From an uncultured Clostridia bacterium (GTDB lineage: Bacteria; Bacillota; Clostridia; Oscillospirales; Acutalibacteraceae), in assembly GCA_945868935.1 (NCBI GenBank), contig CAMBNE010000087.1, positions 1 through 5,703 of the forward strand: a DNA stretch of 5,703 nucleotides, given 5' to 3'. Position 1 is the stretch's first letter, and the number at the start of each line of letters is the position of its first letter. Of this stretch, positions 1 through 5,703 are shown piece by piece. The notes beneath the pieces are model-generated. The model did no database searches. It saw nothing but the letters and a program-made list of their open reading frames with translations, and had not been told where the DNA came from. The translations under genes were made by a program, and so were the position numbers.

Positions 1-1677
1 GCAGAAGAACAAGCGCCTCTTTATTTCAGAACAACCGCCGAAATGCTTAAGGAGTTTGAGTGGCTCGGCAAGGATAAGGCTTACGAGTATGTAGTTGAAA
101 ATCCGAATAAAATTGCCGATATGTGCGAAAGCGTCCGTCCTATTCCAAAGGGAACGTTCCCTCCGAATATCGACGGCGCAGAGGAACAGCTTATAGACAT
201 TACATGGAAAAGGGCAAAGGAAAAATACGGCGACCCACTGCCTGAGATAGTAAAAGCCCGACTTGACAAGGAGCTAAATTCAATTACAACCTACGGTTTC
301 TCGGTGCTTTATATGACTGCTCAGAAGCTTGTAGCCGACAGTGAGGCTCACGGATATCTTGTTGGCTCACGAGGCTCGGTAGGTTCGTCATTTGTCGCTA
401 CAATGTCGGGTATTTCCGAGGTTAATCCTCTTTGTCCGCATTATATCTGTCCGAATTGTAAACACAGTGAATTTATCACCGACGGCAGTTACGGCTCAGG
501 ATTTGACCTGCCTCCAAAGGATTGTCCCGAGTGCGGCACAAGAATGGATCAGGACGGTCACGAAATTCCGTTTGAAACCTTCCTCGGCTTCAAGGGCGAC
601 AAGGTTCCTGATATCGACCTTAACTTCAGCGGTGAATATCAGTCAAAATCTCACCGCTACACAGAAGAACTGTTCGGAAAGAACAACGTGTTCAAAGCAG
701 GTACAATCGCAACTGTTGCTGAAAAAACAGCAATCGGATTTGTTAAAAAGTACGCACAGGAACGTGGACTTACAATGCACAAGGCTGAGGAAAAACGCCT
801 TGCAATAGGTTGTACAGGTGTTAAGCGCACCACCGGTCAGCACCCCGGAGGAATGGTTGTTGTGCCGAGAACGAATGATGTTTACGACTTCTGTCCTGTT
901 CAGCACCCTGCAAATGATGTGAATTCCGACAACATAACAACGCACTTCGACTTCCATTCAATTCACGATACTATTACTAAGCTTGACGAGCTCGGACACG
1001 ATGTTCCGACGATTTACCACTATCTTGAACTGTTTACCGGAATTCCTGTAATGAAGGTTTCAATGAGTGACCCTGATGTTATGTCGCTGTTTACTTCTCC
1101 GAAGGCACTCGGTGTTACGGAAGAAGAAATCGACTCAAAAACAGGTACATTCAGCCTTCCCGAATGCGGTACAAGCTTTGTAAGAGGAATGTTGATTGAA
1201 GCACAGCCCAAGACCTTTTCCGACTTGCTTCAGATTGCAGGACTTTCACACGGTACCGACGTATGGCTCGGAAATGCGCAGGAGCTAATCCACAACGGAA
1301 CGTGTACAATTTCGGAAGTAATCGGTACACGTGACTCCATTATGACCTATTTAATGCATAAAGGTCTTGAGCCCGGTATGGCGTTTAAGATTATGGAGAT
1401 TGTCCGTAAGGGTAACGCTACAAAGCTCCTTACCGAAGAACATTTCAAGGCTATGCGTGAGCACAATGTTCCCGAATGGTACATTGATTCCTGTATGAAG
1501 ATTAAATATATGTTCCCTAAAGCTCACGCTGCTGCATATATGATAGCCACGCTTCGTCTTGGCTGGTACAAGGTTCATAAGCCTGCCGAATATTATGCGG
1601 CTTACTTTACCGTTCGAAGTGAAAATCTTGACGGTGCTGTTGTTATGAATGGATTAGAAGATTCTTACAGAAAATAA
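1..1677 (+). CDS. polC: DNA polymerase III alpha subunit, PolC type (partial, frame-broken; main segment)
   Basis: PolC is the replicative DNA polymerase of low-GC Gram-positives and extends DNA in the replisome. The frame is open from base 1, so the gene begins upstream; about 558 residues are seen here, and the N-terminal, PHP and proofreading exonuclease regions lie outside. Visible landmarks, numbered from the first codon: GSRGSVGSS near 122-130; a zinc-binding set of cysteines at about 150, 153, 175 and 178 (CPNC, then CPEC); [12 protein letters not shown] with the catalytic Asp pair at about 204 and 206; [11 protein letters not shown] near 280; [10 protein letters not shown] followed by KLDELGHD, whose Asp near 329 fits the third catalytic acid by spacing; [25 protein letters not shown] near 415-435; and PKAHAAAYM near 506. 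All expected active-site residues are present. The frame ends at TAA 1675-1677, soon after [19 protein letters not shown], about 120 residues before the usual PolC end. The rest is encoded in the -1 frame (next entry). Identity is very secure; whether the gene is intact is not. Confidence 0.96.
   Translation, partial: AEEQAPLYFRTTAEMLKEFEWLGKDKAYEYVVENPNKIADMCESVRPIPKGTFPPNIDGAEEQLIDITWKRAKEKYGDPLPEIVKARLDKELNSITTYGFSVLYMTAQKLVADSEAHGYLVGSRGSVGSSFVATMSGISEVNPLCPHYICPNCKHSEFITDGSYGSGFDLPPKDCPECGTRMDQDGHEIPFETFLGFKGDKVPDIDLNFSGEYQSKSHRYTEELFGKNNVFKAGTIATVAEKTAIGFVKKYAQERGLTMHKAEEKRLAIGCTGVKRTTGQHPGGMVVVPRTNDVYDFCPVQHPANDVNSDNITTHFDFHSIHDTITKLDELGHDVPTIYHYLELFTGIPVMKVSMSDPDVMSLFTSPKALGVTEEEIDSKTGTFSLPECGTSFVRGMLIEAQPKTFSDLLQIAGLSHGTDVWLGNAQELIHNGTCTISEVIGTRDSIMTYLMHKGLEPGMAFKIMEIVRKGNATKLLTEEHFKAMREHNVPEWYIDSCMKIKYMFPKAHAAAYMIATLRLGWYKVHKPAEYYAAYFTVRSENLDGAVVMNGLEDSYRK
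1660..1677 (+). other. Frame-break site in polC (A-run followed by in-frame TAA)
   Basis: Frame 1 reads GAA GAT TCT TAC AGA AAA TAA here. Adding one A to the four-A run at 1671-1674 would give AGA AAA ATA AAT CAG and restore PolC without a gap in homology (RK-INQ). A one-base loss in this homopolymer is the simplest reading. Residues DSYRK before it and INQIKQ after it both look plausible as protein, which places the break close to this run rather than earlier in the 1632-1674 overlap. The exact base is inferred. Confidence 0.75.
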
Positions 1678-2042
1678 ATCAGATAAAGCAAAAGCAAAGC
1701 GTTCATGAAGCAACTGCAAAAGATGATGCCGAGTATCAGACTTTGCAGATTGTGAATGAGATGATGGCAAGGGGAATAGATGTTCTTCCTATAGATGTCT
1801 ACAAGTCCGAAGCCAAGATGTTTATTGTAGAGGACGGAAAAATCAGACTTCCGTTTTCATCACTTCCCGGTGTAGGTGAAGCGGCTGCAATATCACTTGC
1901 TGAGGCAGGCAAAAAATATGAATATCTGTCTATCGAAGATATGCAGGTAAAAACAAAAGTAACAAAAGCGGTTATAGAAACGCTTAAAGATGTCGGAGTA
2001 CTTAAAGACTTGCCCGACAGTTCACAGATGTCGTTATTTTAA
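1674..2042 (+). CDS. polC: PolC C-terminal segment in the -1 frame (continuation after frame break)
   Basis: This is the missing end of PolC, in the frame one base behind the main segment. It is open from 1632 (a TGA at 1629-1631 closes it upstream), so the frame change must fall between 1632 and 1677. From 1674 it reads INQIKQKQS, then [20 protein letters not shown] and [14 protein letters not shown], the PolC C-terminal pattern (compare the B. subtilis wording ASPKEKNLLTVLELALEM, same length). [15 protein letters not shown] is the helix-hairpin-helix DNA-binding element. The protein ends in QMSLF, a classic beta-clamp binding motif of the QxSLF type, followed by TAA 2040-2042. There is no convincing Shine-Dalgarno for independent translation; a TTG at 1743 and ATGs at 1761 and 1764 are only nominal starts. 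Joined to the main segment it gives about 680 residues, the expected C-terminal half of a roughly 1,440-residue PolC. It is best treated as part of one polC gene, not as a separate gene. Confidence 0.9.
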   Translation: MNQIKQKQSVHEATAKDDAEYQTLQIVNEMMARGIDVLPIDVYKSEAKMFIVEDGKIRLPFSSLPGVGEAAAISLAEAGKKYEYLSIEDMQVKTKVTKAVIETLKDVGVLKDLPDSSQMSLF

Positions 2043-2046
2043 GGAG
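2041..2046 (+). promoter_or_regulatory. Shine-Dalgarno AAGGAG overlapping the polC stop; fixes the TTG start at 2055
   Basis: AAGGAG shares its first two bases with the polC stop TAA (2040-2042). With a spacer of 8 nt it points to TTG at 2055. A GTG at 2046 is in the same frame but its first base lies inside the Shine-Dalgarno, so it cannot use it. The overlap suggests translational coupling to polC. Confidence 0.85.
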
Positions 2047-2054
2047 TGATACAT

Positions 2055-3404
2055 TTGAAAAGATTTGCTTCATTCAGAAACATTCTTATAGCAATTGCTT
2101 TTACAGTGTTTTTGCTGTTTGTAAAGGACAATGTTGACGTTGTGTGGGAGATTATATGCACAATTGCAGGTATTCTTACACCGTTTGTAGTAGGATTTTT
2201 ATTTGCATATCTGCTCAACTTTCCTTACAAATTCTTTTACACAAAGGCTTTCGGAAAAATGGGAACAAAGCATAAAATATTTGCAAAGATGAAAAAGCCT
2301 CTTGCATTAGTCTGTACCTATACGTTAGTTGCTGCTATATTTGTTTCAATAATTTTGATAGTATTTCCTCAGCTTGTTGAAAACCTTGCAAGTCTTGTTG
2401 AAACTATGCCGACTTATTATGATGCGCTTATGCAGCATGTAAACGAGTTTATTGACTGGATTAATTCCGTATTTAATGCCGGAATTGAAAAGGATAATAT
2501 ACTGAATAATATTTTGACCGAAATTTCAAAAATCTTCTCAATGCAAAACATCACTCAGTTTGCAGGAAAAACAGGAGAAGCAATTTTCGGTATGGTATTA
2601 GGAACTGCTTCAGGTGTGTATAACTTTGTTATGGGCATAGTAATCTCAGTATATTTTCTTGCTGCAAAAGAACAGCTCTGCCGTATAGTAAAGCGTCTTG
2701 CAGTAGCTTTTATTCCGATTAAGTATTTGCCTAAGATTTATGAAATCGTAGATATTACAGACACAAAGTGCGGTCGTTTTCTGGTTGGCGATATAATCGA
2801 CGCAGCGTTTGTCGGTTTGCTTACCTTTGTTGCAATGGTTATATTAAATGTTCCTTATGCGCCGTTAATCGCAGTGCTCATAGGTGTTACAAATATCATT
2901 CCGTTTTTCGGTCCGTTTATCGGAGCTATTCCAAGTGCTATTTTACTATTCATAATCAATCCTTGGGATATGATAAAGTTTATATTAATTGTAGTTGTAA
3001 TTCAGCAGCTTGACGGTAACCTTTTCAAGCCCAAGATTATCGGTAATCAGGTTGGACTTTCAAGCTTCTGGGTACTTTTCAGCGTAATTTTAGGCGGTGC
3101 ATTGTTCGGCTTACCCGGATTTATTCTAGGAACACCGATATTTGCAGTCATCTATTCTCTTGTCGGTAAAAAGGCTAAAAATGCTATAAATGACAAGGGC
3201 AAGATTGCACAGGAGGCACTTGATTTTGAGGTGCTCAATTACCAGAAAATTGCAGAAGAGCAAAAGCGCATAAGAGAAGAAAAGGAAAACCAACAAAGAG
3301 AAAAGATTAAAAAGCTTATCGGTCTGAATAAGACGGATTCTGACAAAACGGAAGATGATGAATCCGATAATAATGAAAATACCTGGAAGAAAGAAGAAAA
3401 GTGA
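2055..3404 (+). CDS. AI-2E family transporter-like membrane protein (PF01594)
   Basis: A 449-residue integral membrane protein when started at TTG 2055 (AAGGAG 8 nt upstream). Hydrophobic segments sit near residues 9-25, 33-56, 83-105, 181-202, 247-266, 269-300, 307-318 and 338-370, about eight passes, with a large soluble loop near 106-175 as in the AI-2E exporter family. Family signatures are the late block IGVTNIIPFFGPFIGAIPSA (about 276-295), DGNLFKPKIIGNQVGLS (about 320-336) and GGALFGLPGFILGTPIFAV (about 347-365). The family includes TqsA, linked to autoinducer-2 export, and members linked to sodium/proton exchange, so the substrate cannot be named here. The last 50 or so residues are a hydrophilic Lys/Glu-rich, probably coiled and then acidic tail, presumably cytoplasmic. 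No promoter of its own is obvious; it follows polC directly and probably shares its transcript. No terminator is seen after it. The family call is strong, the function uncertain. Confidence 0.9.
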   Translation: MKRFASFRNILIAIAFTVFLLFVKDNVDVVWEIICTIAGILTPFVVGFLFAYLLNFPYKFFYTKAFGKMGTKHKIFAKMKKPLALVCTYTLVAAIFVSIILIVFPQLVENLASLVETMPTYYDALMQHVNEFIDWINSVFNAGIEKDNILNNILTEISKIFSMQNITQFAGKTGEAIFGMVLGTASGVYNFVMGIVISVYFLAAKEQLCRIVKRLAVAFIPIKYLPKIYEIVDITDTKCGRFLVGDIIDAAFVGLLTFVAMVILNVPYAPLIAVLIGVTNIIPFFGPFIGAIPSAILLFIINPWDMIKFILIVVVIQQLDGNLFKPKIIGNQVGLSSFWVLFSVILGGALFGLPGFILGTPIFAVIYSLVGKKAKNAINDKGKIAQEALDFEVLNYQKIAEEQKRIREEKENQQREKIKKLIGLNKTDSDKTEDDESDNNENTWKKEEK

Positions 3405-3433
3405 TTGACAAATGTGTTTTAATATGGTAATAT
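3405..3433 (+). promoter_or_regulatory. Predicted sigma-A promoter of the his operon
   Basis: A perfect -35 box TTGACA (3405-3410) begins on the base after the stop codon of the upstream gene. After a 17 bp spacer comes TAATAT (3428-3433), preceded by TGG (3425-3427), which forms an extended -10 of the TGnTAnnnT kind. The region is AT-rich and lies 57 nt or more upstream of hisZ. Transcription would start near 3439-3441. This is a sequence prediction only. Confidence 0.75.
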
Positions 3434-3434
3434 A

Positions 3435-3449
3435 TTAGCACGTTAGCAC
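3435..3449 (+). repeat. Short direct repeat TTAGCAC-G-TTAGCAC at the predicted his transcription start
   Basis: Two exact 7-base copies (3435-3441 and 3443-3449) are separated by one base and sit just downstream of the -10 box, across the expected transcription start. That is a suitable place for a repressor operator, but I recognise no regulator for it. The repeat itself is directly visible; an operator role is conjecture. Confidence 0.5.
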
Positions 3450-3455
3450 AGTAAA

Positions 3456-3469
3456 GTGTTTAGAAACAC
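3456..3469 (+). other. Small inverted repeat in the hisZ leader
   Basis: GTGTT (3456-3460) and AACAC (3465-3469) can pair into a 5-bp stem with a TAGA loop. No T-run follows, so it is not an intrinsic terminator. The leader of about 50 nt is too short for a T-box, and no histidine-rich leader peptide is seen. It could be a 5' stabilising hairpin or chance. Confidence 0.35.
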
Positions 3470-3490
3470 AACAATAACAGAGAGGTTATT

Positions 3491-4660
3491 ATGAAAAAAT
3501 ATTTAAAAATCACCCCCGAGGGAACAAAGGATTTTCTTTTTGCTGAATGTTCGGCTATGGACGATATATGCGGAAAAATTGAAAATGTATTTGTAACGAG
3601 GGGATTTAAAAGAGTAATTACTCCCGGAATTGAATTTTATGATGTGTTTTCACTTCCTTGCAGCGGAATTACACAGGAGTCAATGTTCAAAACTACCGAC
3701 AATAAGGGCAGACTTCTTGTTGTCCGTCCCGACTCAACCTTGCCGATTGCAAGAATGGTATCTTCACGTCTGAAAAACAGTATTCTTCCGGTACGTCTTT
3801 ACTATAAGCAGGCTGTTTACCGCAACAATCCCACACTGACAGGCAGAAGAAACGAGTTTATGCAGATGGGAATTGAGCTTATCGGCGTTAAGGGAATAAG
3901 AGCCGACCTTGAAGTCCTTACAACTGCCGTAAGTTGTATTTCTTCGGTTGCCGATGATTTCAGAATTGAGCTCGGCCACGCAGGTGTATTTGACGCTCTT
4001 TCAAATGAACTCAACATTGACGAGGACTATAAGGAAAAAATCAGAGTTTCCATTGAGGGTAAGAATTATTCTGCTCTTAACAATCTTCTTGACAAGCTCG
4101 AGCCTTGCAAGGCAGTAAATGCAATCCGCAGTCTGCCGTCACTTTTCGGCGGTGAGGAGGTCTTTGAAAAGGCTTATGAAATCTGCAAAGGCACAAATGC
4201 CGAATCTGCACTTGAATATCTGCATAAAATCTACAATAATTTAAGTCCGCTCAATCTCGGCAGTAAGCTTATTATTGACCTCGGTTTTGTTCAAAGAAAC
4301 GATTATTATACAGGAATCGTCTTTACAGGATATATTAACGGAATCGGTGACGCAGTAATTTCAGGCGGCAGATATGATGAACTTCTTTCAGAGTTTGACG
4401 CTCCTATGGGTGCGGCAGGCTTTGCAGTAGATACCGATGCAATAACTATTAAACGCCTTACCGATAACGAGGTAAGCTATTCGGATAATCCCGACATACT
4501 TGTTTTTGCAAATGACGGTCACGAGATTGAGGGAATTAATCTTGTATCACAGCTTAACGCAGACGGCAAAAAAGCACAGTTCAGTGTTCTGCCGACGCTT
4601 GAAGAAACAGAAGCGTTTGCAAAGAGTAGAGGTATTGCAGAAGTTAAGGTTATCGGATAA
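3491..4660 (+). CDS. hisZ: ATP phosphoribosyltransferase regulatory subunit HisZ
   Basis: HisZ is a histidyl-tRNA synthetase paralogue without aminoacylation activity. It joins short-form HisG in a hetero-oligomer, is needed for its activity, and mediates feedback inhibition by histidine in the cytoplasm. The 389-residue product matches the length of stand-alone HisZ (about 390 in Bacillus). It starts TPEGTKDFLFAE (8-19), the usual HisZ/HisRS opening, and has ITPGIEFYDVF (43-53), RPDSTLPIAR (79-88), the motif-2-like stretch YYKQAVYRNNP with RRNEFMQMGIELIG (104-132), DYYTGIVFTGY (271-281) and the motif-3-like SGGRYDELL (291-299). The last 55 or so residues (PDILVFANDG onward) resemble a shortened HisRS anticodon-binding domain. 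The ATG is preceded by AGAGG at 3481-3485, 5 nt upstream. The adjacent short hisG separates HisZ from a true HisRS. It is the first gene of the his operon, under the promoter at 3405-3433. Confidence 0.95.
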   Translation: MKKYLKITPEGTKDFLFAECSAMDDICGKIENVFVTRGFKRVITPGIEFYDVFSLPCSGITQESMFKTTDNKGRLLVVRPDSTLPIARMVSSRLKNSILPVRLYYKQAVYRNNPTLTGRRNEFMQMGIELIGVKGIRADLEVLTTAVSCISSVADDFRIELGHAGVFDALSNELNIDEDYKEKIRVSIEGKNYSALNNLLDKLEPCKAVNAIRSLPSLFGGEEVFEKAYEICKGTNAESALEYLHKIYNNLSPLNLGSKLIIDLGFVQRNDYYTGIVFTGYINGIGDAVISGGRYDELLSEFDAPMGAAGFAVDTDAITIKRLTDNEVSYSDNPDILVFANDGHEIEGINLVSQLNADGKKAQFSVLPTLEETEAFAKSRGIAEVKVIG

Positions 4661-4669
4661 AACAGCTTG

Positions 4670-4675
4670 AAAGGA
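4670..4675 (+). promoter_or_regulatory. Shine-Dalgarno AAAGGA that fixes the hisG start at ATG 4685
   Basis: AAAGGA lies 9 nt before ATG 4685. An in-frame TTG at 4667 would give six extra residues, but it lies immediately upstream of and overlapping this site, so it is not the likely start. Starting at 4685 gives MKPIRIALTKGRL, the normal HisG beginning. Confidence 0.8.
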
Positions 4676-4684
4676 CTTTCACAT

Positions 4685-5314
4685 ATGAAACCAATCAGAA
4701 TTGCTCTTACAAAGGGCAGACTTGAAAAAACTACAATAGAACTTTTTGAAAAAATCGGATATAACTGCGAAGAAGTAAAAAACAAGGGCAGACGTCTTAT
4801 CCTTCCTGTAGGCGACAACGAATTTGAGGTTGTGCTTGCAAAGGCGGCTGATGTTATTACATACGTTGAACACGGTGTTTGTGACTTGGGCGTTGTAGGA
4901 AAAGATACAATCCTTGAAAACGGCACTTCATTTTATGAACTGCTCGATTTGGGCTTCGGTAAATGCAGATTTGCCCTTGCTACAAAAAAAGACTTTGATT
5001 TTTACAGCGGTTATAATACGAAAACAATAGCTACAAAATATCCAAAAGTCACCCGTTCATTTTTTGACGATAAAAATATGGACGTAAGAATAATCAAAAT
5101 CGAAGGCTCTGTTGAGCTTGCACCGTTGGTAGGACTTGCCGACGGAATTGTCGATATAGTTGAAACCGGCTCTACTCTTAAAGCAAACGGTCTTGAAGTA
5201 ATCGAGTGGGTAACCGATATTTCAGCAAGGCTGATAGCTAACACCGCAAGCCTTAAACTAAGAAAAAATGAGATAGAGCAACTTCAGAAGAAATTGGAGG
5301 CTGTAACGCAATGA
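4685..5314 (+). CDS. hisG: ATP phosphoribosyltransferase catalytic subunit HisG, short form
   Basis: HisG joins ATP and PRPP to make phosphoribosyl-ATP and pyrophosphate, the first committed step of histidine synthesis, in the cytoplasm. The product is 209 residues, the size of the short form, which lacks the C-terminal histidine-binding domain of long HisG and relies on HisZ. Landmarks: RIALTKGRL (5-13) at the N-terminus, DLGVVGKDTI (67-76), ATKYPKVTRSFF (116-127), EGSVELAPLVGLADGIVDIV (140-159) and the PRPP-binding loop ETGSTLKANGL (160-170). All are intact. The gene starts 24 nt after hisZ. Its stop TGA (5312-5314) overlaps the hisD start in ATGA, suggesting coupled translation. No anomaly is seen. 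Confidence 0.96.
   Translation: MKPIRIALTKGRLEKTTIELFEKIGYNCEEVKNKGRRLILPVGDNEFEVVLAKAADVITYVEHGVCDLGVVGKDTILENGTSFYELLDLGFGKCRFALATKKDFDFYSGYNTKTIATKYPKVTRSFFDDKNMDVRIIKIEGSVELAPLVGLADGIVDIVETGSTLKANGLEVIEWVTDISARLIANTASLKLRKNEIEQLQKKLEAVTQ
5296..5300 (+). promoter_or_regulatory. Shine-Dalgarno GGAGG for hisD inside the hisG end
   Basis: GGAGG (within TTGGAGG, 5294-5300) lies in the last codons of hisG, 10 nt before ATG 5311. It supports the ATGA overlap start of hisD. Confidence 0.8.
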
Positions 5315-5703
5315 TAACAACAGTAACAGCAGACGGAAAACAAGAATATGAATTTATTGAAACGCTCAAAAAGAGAGCGCAGAATTCCGATAAAAACGTA
5401 ATTCCTACAGTATCCGAGATTATCGAAAACGTACGTGAAAACGGCGACAAGGCTGTAAGAGAATATACAATTAAATTTGACGGAAAAGCTCCCGAAAAAA
5501 CCGAGATTTCACCCGATGAAATTGACGCATTAATTGAAAAGTGCGACGAGGATTATATATTAACCGTAAAAAAAGCGGCTGAAAATATTTCCGATTTTCA
5601 CAAAAGACAGCTTCAGCAGTCCTGGCTTACTACAAAGAATAACGGGGTAGTAAGGGGACAGAGACTAAGAGGCCTCAAGCGTGTCGGAGGTAACGTTGAG
5701 GGG
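5311..5703 (+). CDS. hisD: Histidinol dehydrogenase HisD (N-terminal part, cut by window edge)
   Basis: HisD is a zinc- and NAD-dependent cytoplasmic enzyme that oxidises L-histidinol to histidinal and then histidine, the last two steps of the pathway. Here 131 codons are open to the right edge; the full protein is usually about 430 residues, so the zinc-binding and catalytic residues lie outside. Supporting motifs: TVSEIIENVRENGDKAVREY followed by TIKFDG (33-58), the family's conserved 'Vr..GD.A...yt.kFD' region; AENISDFHKRQ (90-100), the 'ni..FH..Q' motif; and the run into RGLKRVG (119-126). The family normally continues RVG-x-YVPGG; this window instead reads RVGGNVEG at its last bases, see findings. 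The ATG at 5311 overlaps the hisG stop and has GGAGG 10 nt upstream. It is the third gene of the his operon, and more his genes probably follow. Confidence 0.92.
   Translation, partial: MITTVTADGKQEYEFIETLKKRAQNSDKNVIPTVSEIIENVRENGDKAVREYTIKFDGKAPEKTEISPDEIDALIEKCDEDYILTVKKAAENISDFHKRQLQQSWLTTKNNGVVRGQRLRGLKRVGGNVEG

Noticed and set aside
1702..1709. Palindrome TTCATGAA just after the polC frame break, as a slippage stimulator
   Set aside because: It is only 8 bases, has no room for a loop, and is inside coding sequence; probably chance.
1743..2042. A separate small gene after polC
   Set aside because: The protein is plainly the PolC C-terminus with its clamp-binding tail, homology extends upstream of 1743 in the same frame, and no ribosome site is present.
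2046..2054. GTG start at 2046 for the AI-2E family gene
   Set aside because: Its first base lies inside the AAGGAG ribosome site; TTG at 2055 has ideal spacing.
3435..3462. Possible CIRCE/HrcA operator, since TTAGCAC is the core of its left arm
   Set aside because: The right arm GTGCTAA is absent; only GTGTTTA (5 of 7 matches) is present, at a spacing that does not fit, and the downstream genes are not chaperones.
3456..3480. Intrinsic terminator between the AI-2E gene and hisZ
   Set aside because: The stem is only 5 bp, AT-rich, and not followed by a T-run; it lies downstream of a good promoter.
4667..4684. TTG start at 4667 for hisG
   Set aside because: It overlaps the ribosome binding site and adds residues not typical of HisG; ATG 4685 fits both signal and family.
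4519..4926. Minus-strand open frame of 135 codons across the hisZ-hisG junction, and similar minus-strand frames elsewhere
   Set aside because: They lie opposite well-identified genes, have Ser/Phe-rich composition typical of antisense shadows, and show no family motif.
1..5703. CRISPR array, tRNA, transposase or phage elements
   Set aside because: No repeated spacers, tRNA-like folds or mobile-element proteins were seen on either strand; coding density is near complete.

Overview
The window reads as a fragment of a low-to-moderate GC genome of a Gram-positive anaerobe in the Clostridia, probably a gut-type Ruminococcus/Oscillospiraceae relative. The evidence is a PolC-type DNA polymerase III (a Bacillota/Tenericutes hallmark), strong AAGGAG/GGAGG-type ribosome binding sites, a TTG start, and the short HisG plus HisZ arrangement. 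The genus is an inference from protein wording, not from a search. All genes lie on the + strand. I found no RNA gene, CRISPR array, mobile element or minus-strand gene.

Bases 1-2042 are the C-terminal half of polC, cut by the left window edge. The reading frame is broken once: frame 1 stops at 1675-1677, and the clearly homologous continuation (DNA-binding helix-hairpin-helix and the QMSLF clamp-binding tail) runs in the -1 frame to 2042. The simplest explanation is one missing A in the A-run at 1671-1674, either a real mutation or a sequencing/assembly error. Ribosomal -1 slippage is a less likely alternative.

Bases 2055-3404 encode an AI-2E family (PF01594) multi-spanning membrane protein with a charged C-terminal tail. 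Its Shine-Dalgarno overlaps the polC stop codon, so it is probably translated from the polC transcript.

Bases 3405-3490 form the only real intergenic gap. It holds a good sigma-A-type promoter (TTGACA, 17 bp spacer, extended TGGTAATAT), a direct repeat TTAGCAC-G-TTAGCAC at the predicted transcription start, and a small hairpin.

Bases 3491-5703 are the start of a histidine biosynthesis operon: hisZ (regulatory subunit), hisG (short catalytic subunit) and hisD (histidinol dehydrogenase, cut by the right edge). HisZ and HisG together form the first, feedback-controlled enzyme of the pathway, and HisD carries out the last two oxidations. Spacing is tight (24 nt, then an ATGA overlap), consistent with one transcript.

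This is mostly ordinary housekeeping sequence. I see no convincing undescribed system. The items most worth checking are the polC frame break, the repeat at the his promoter, and a degraded-looking HisD motif at the extreme right end.
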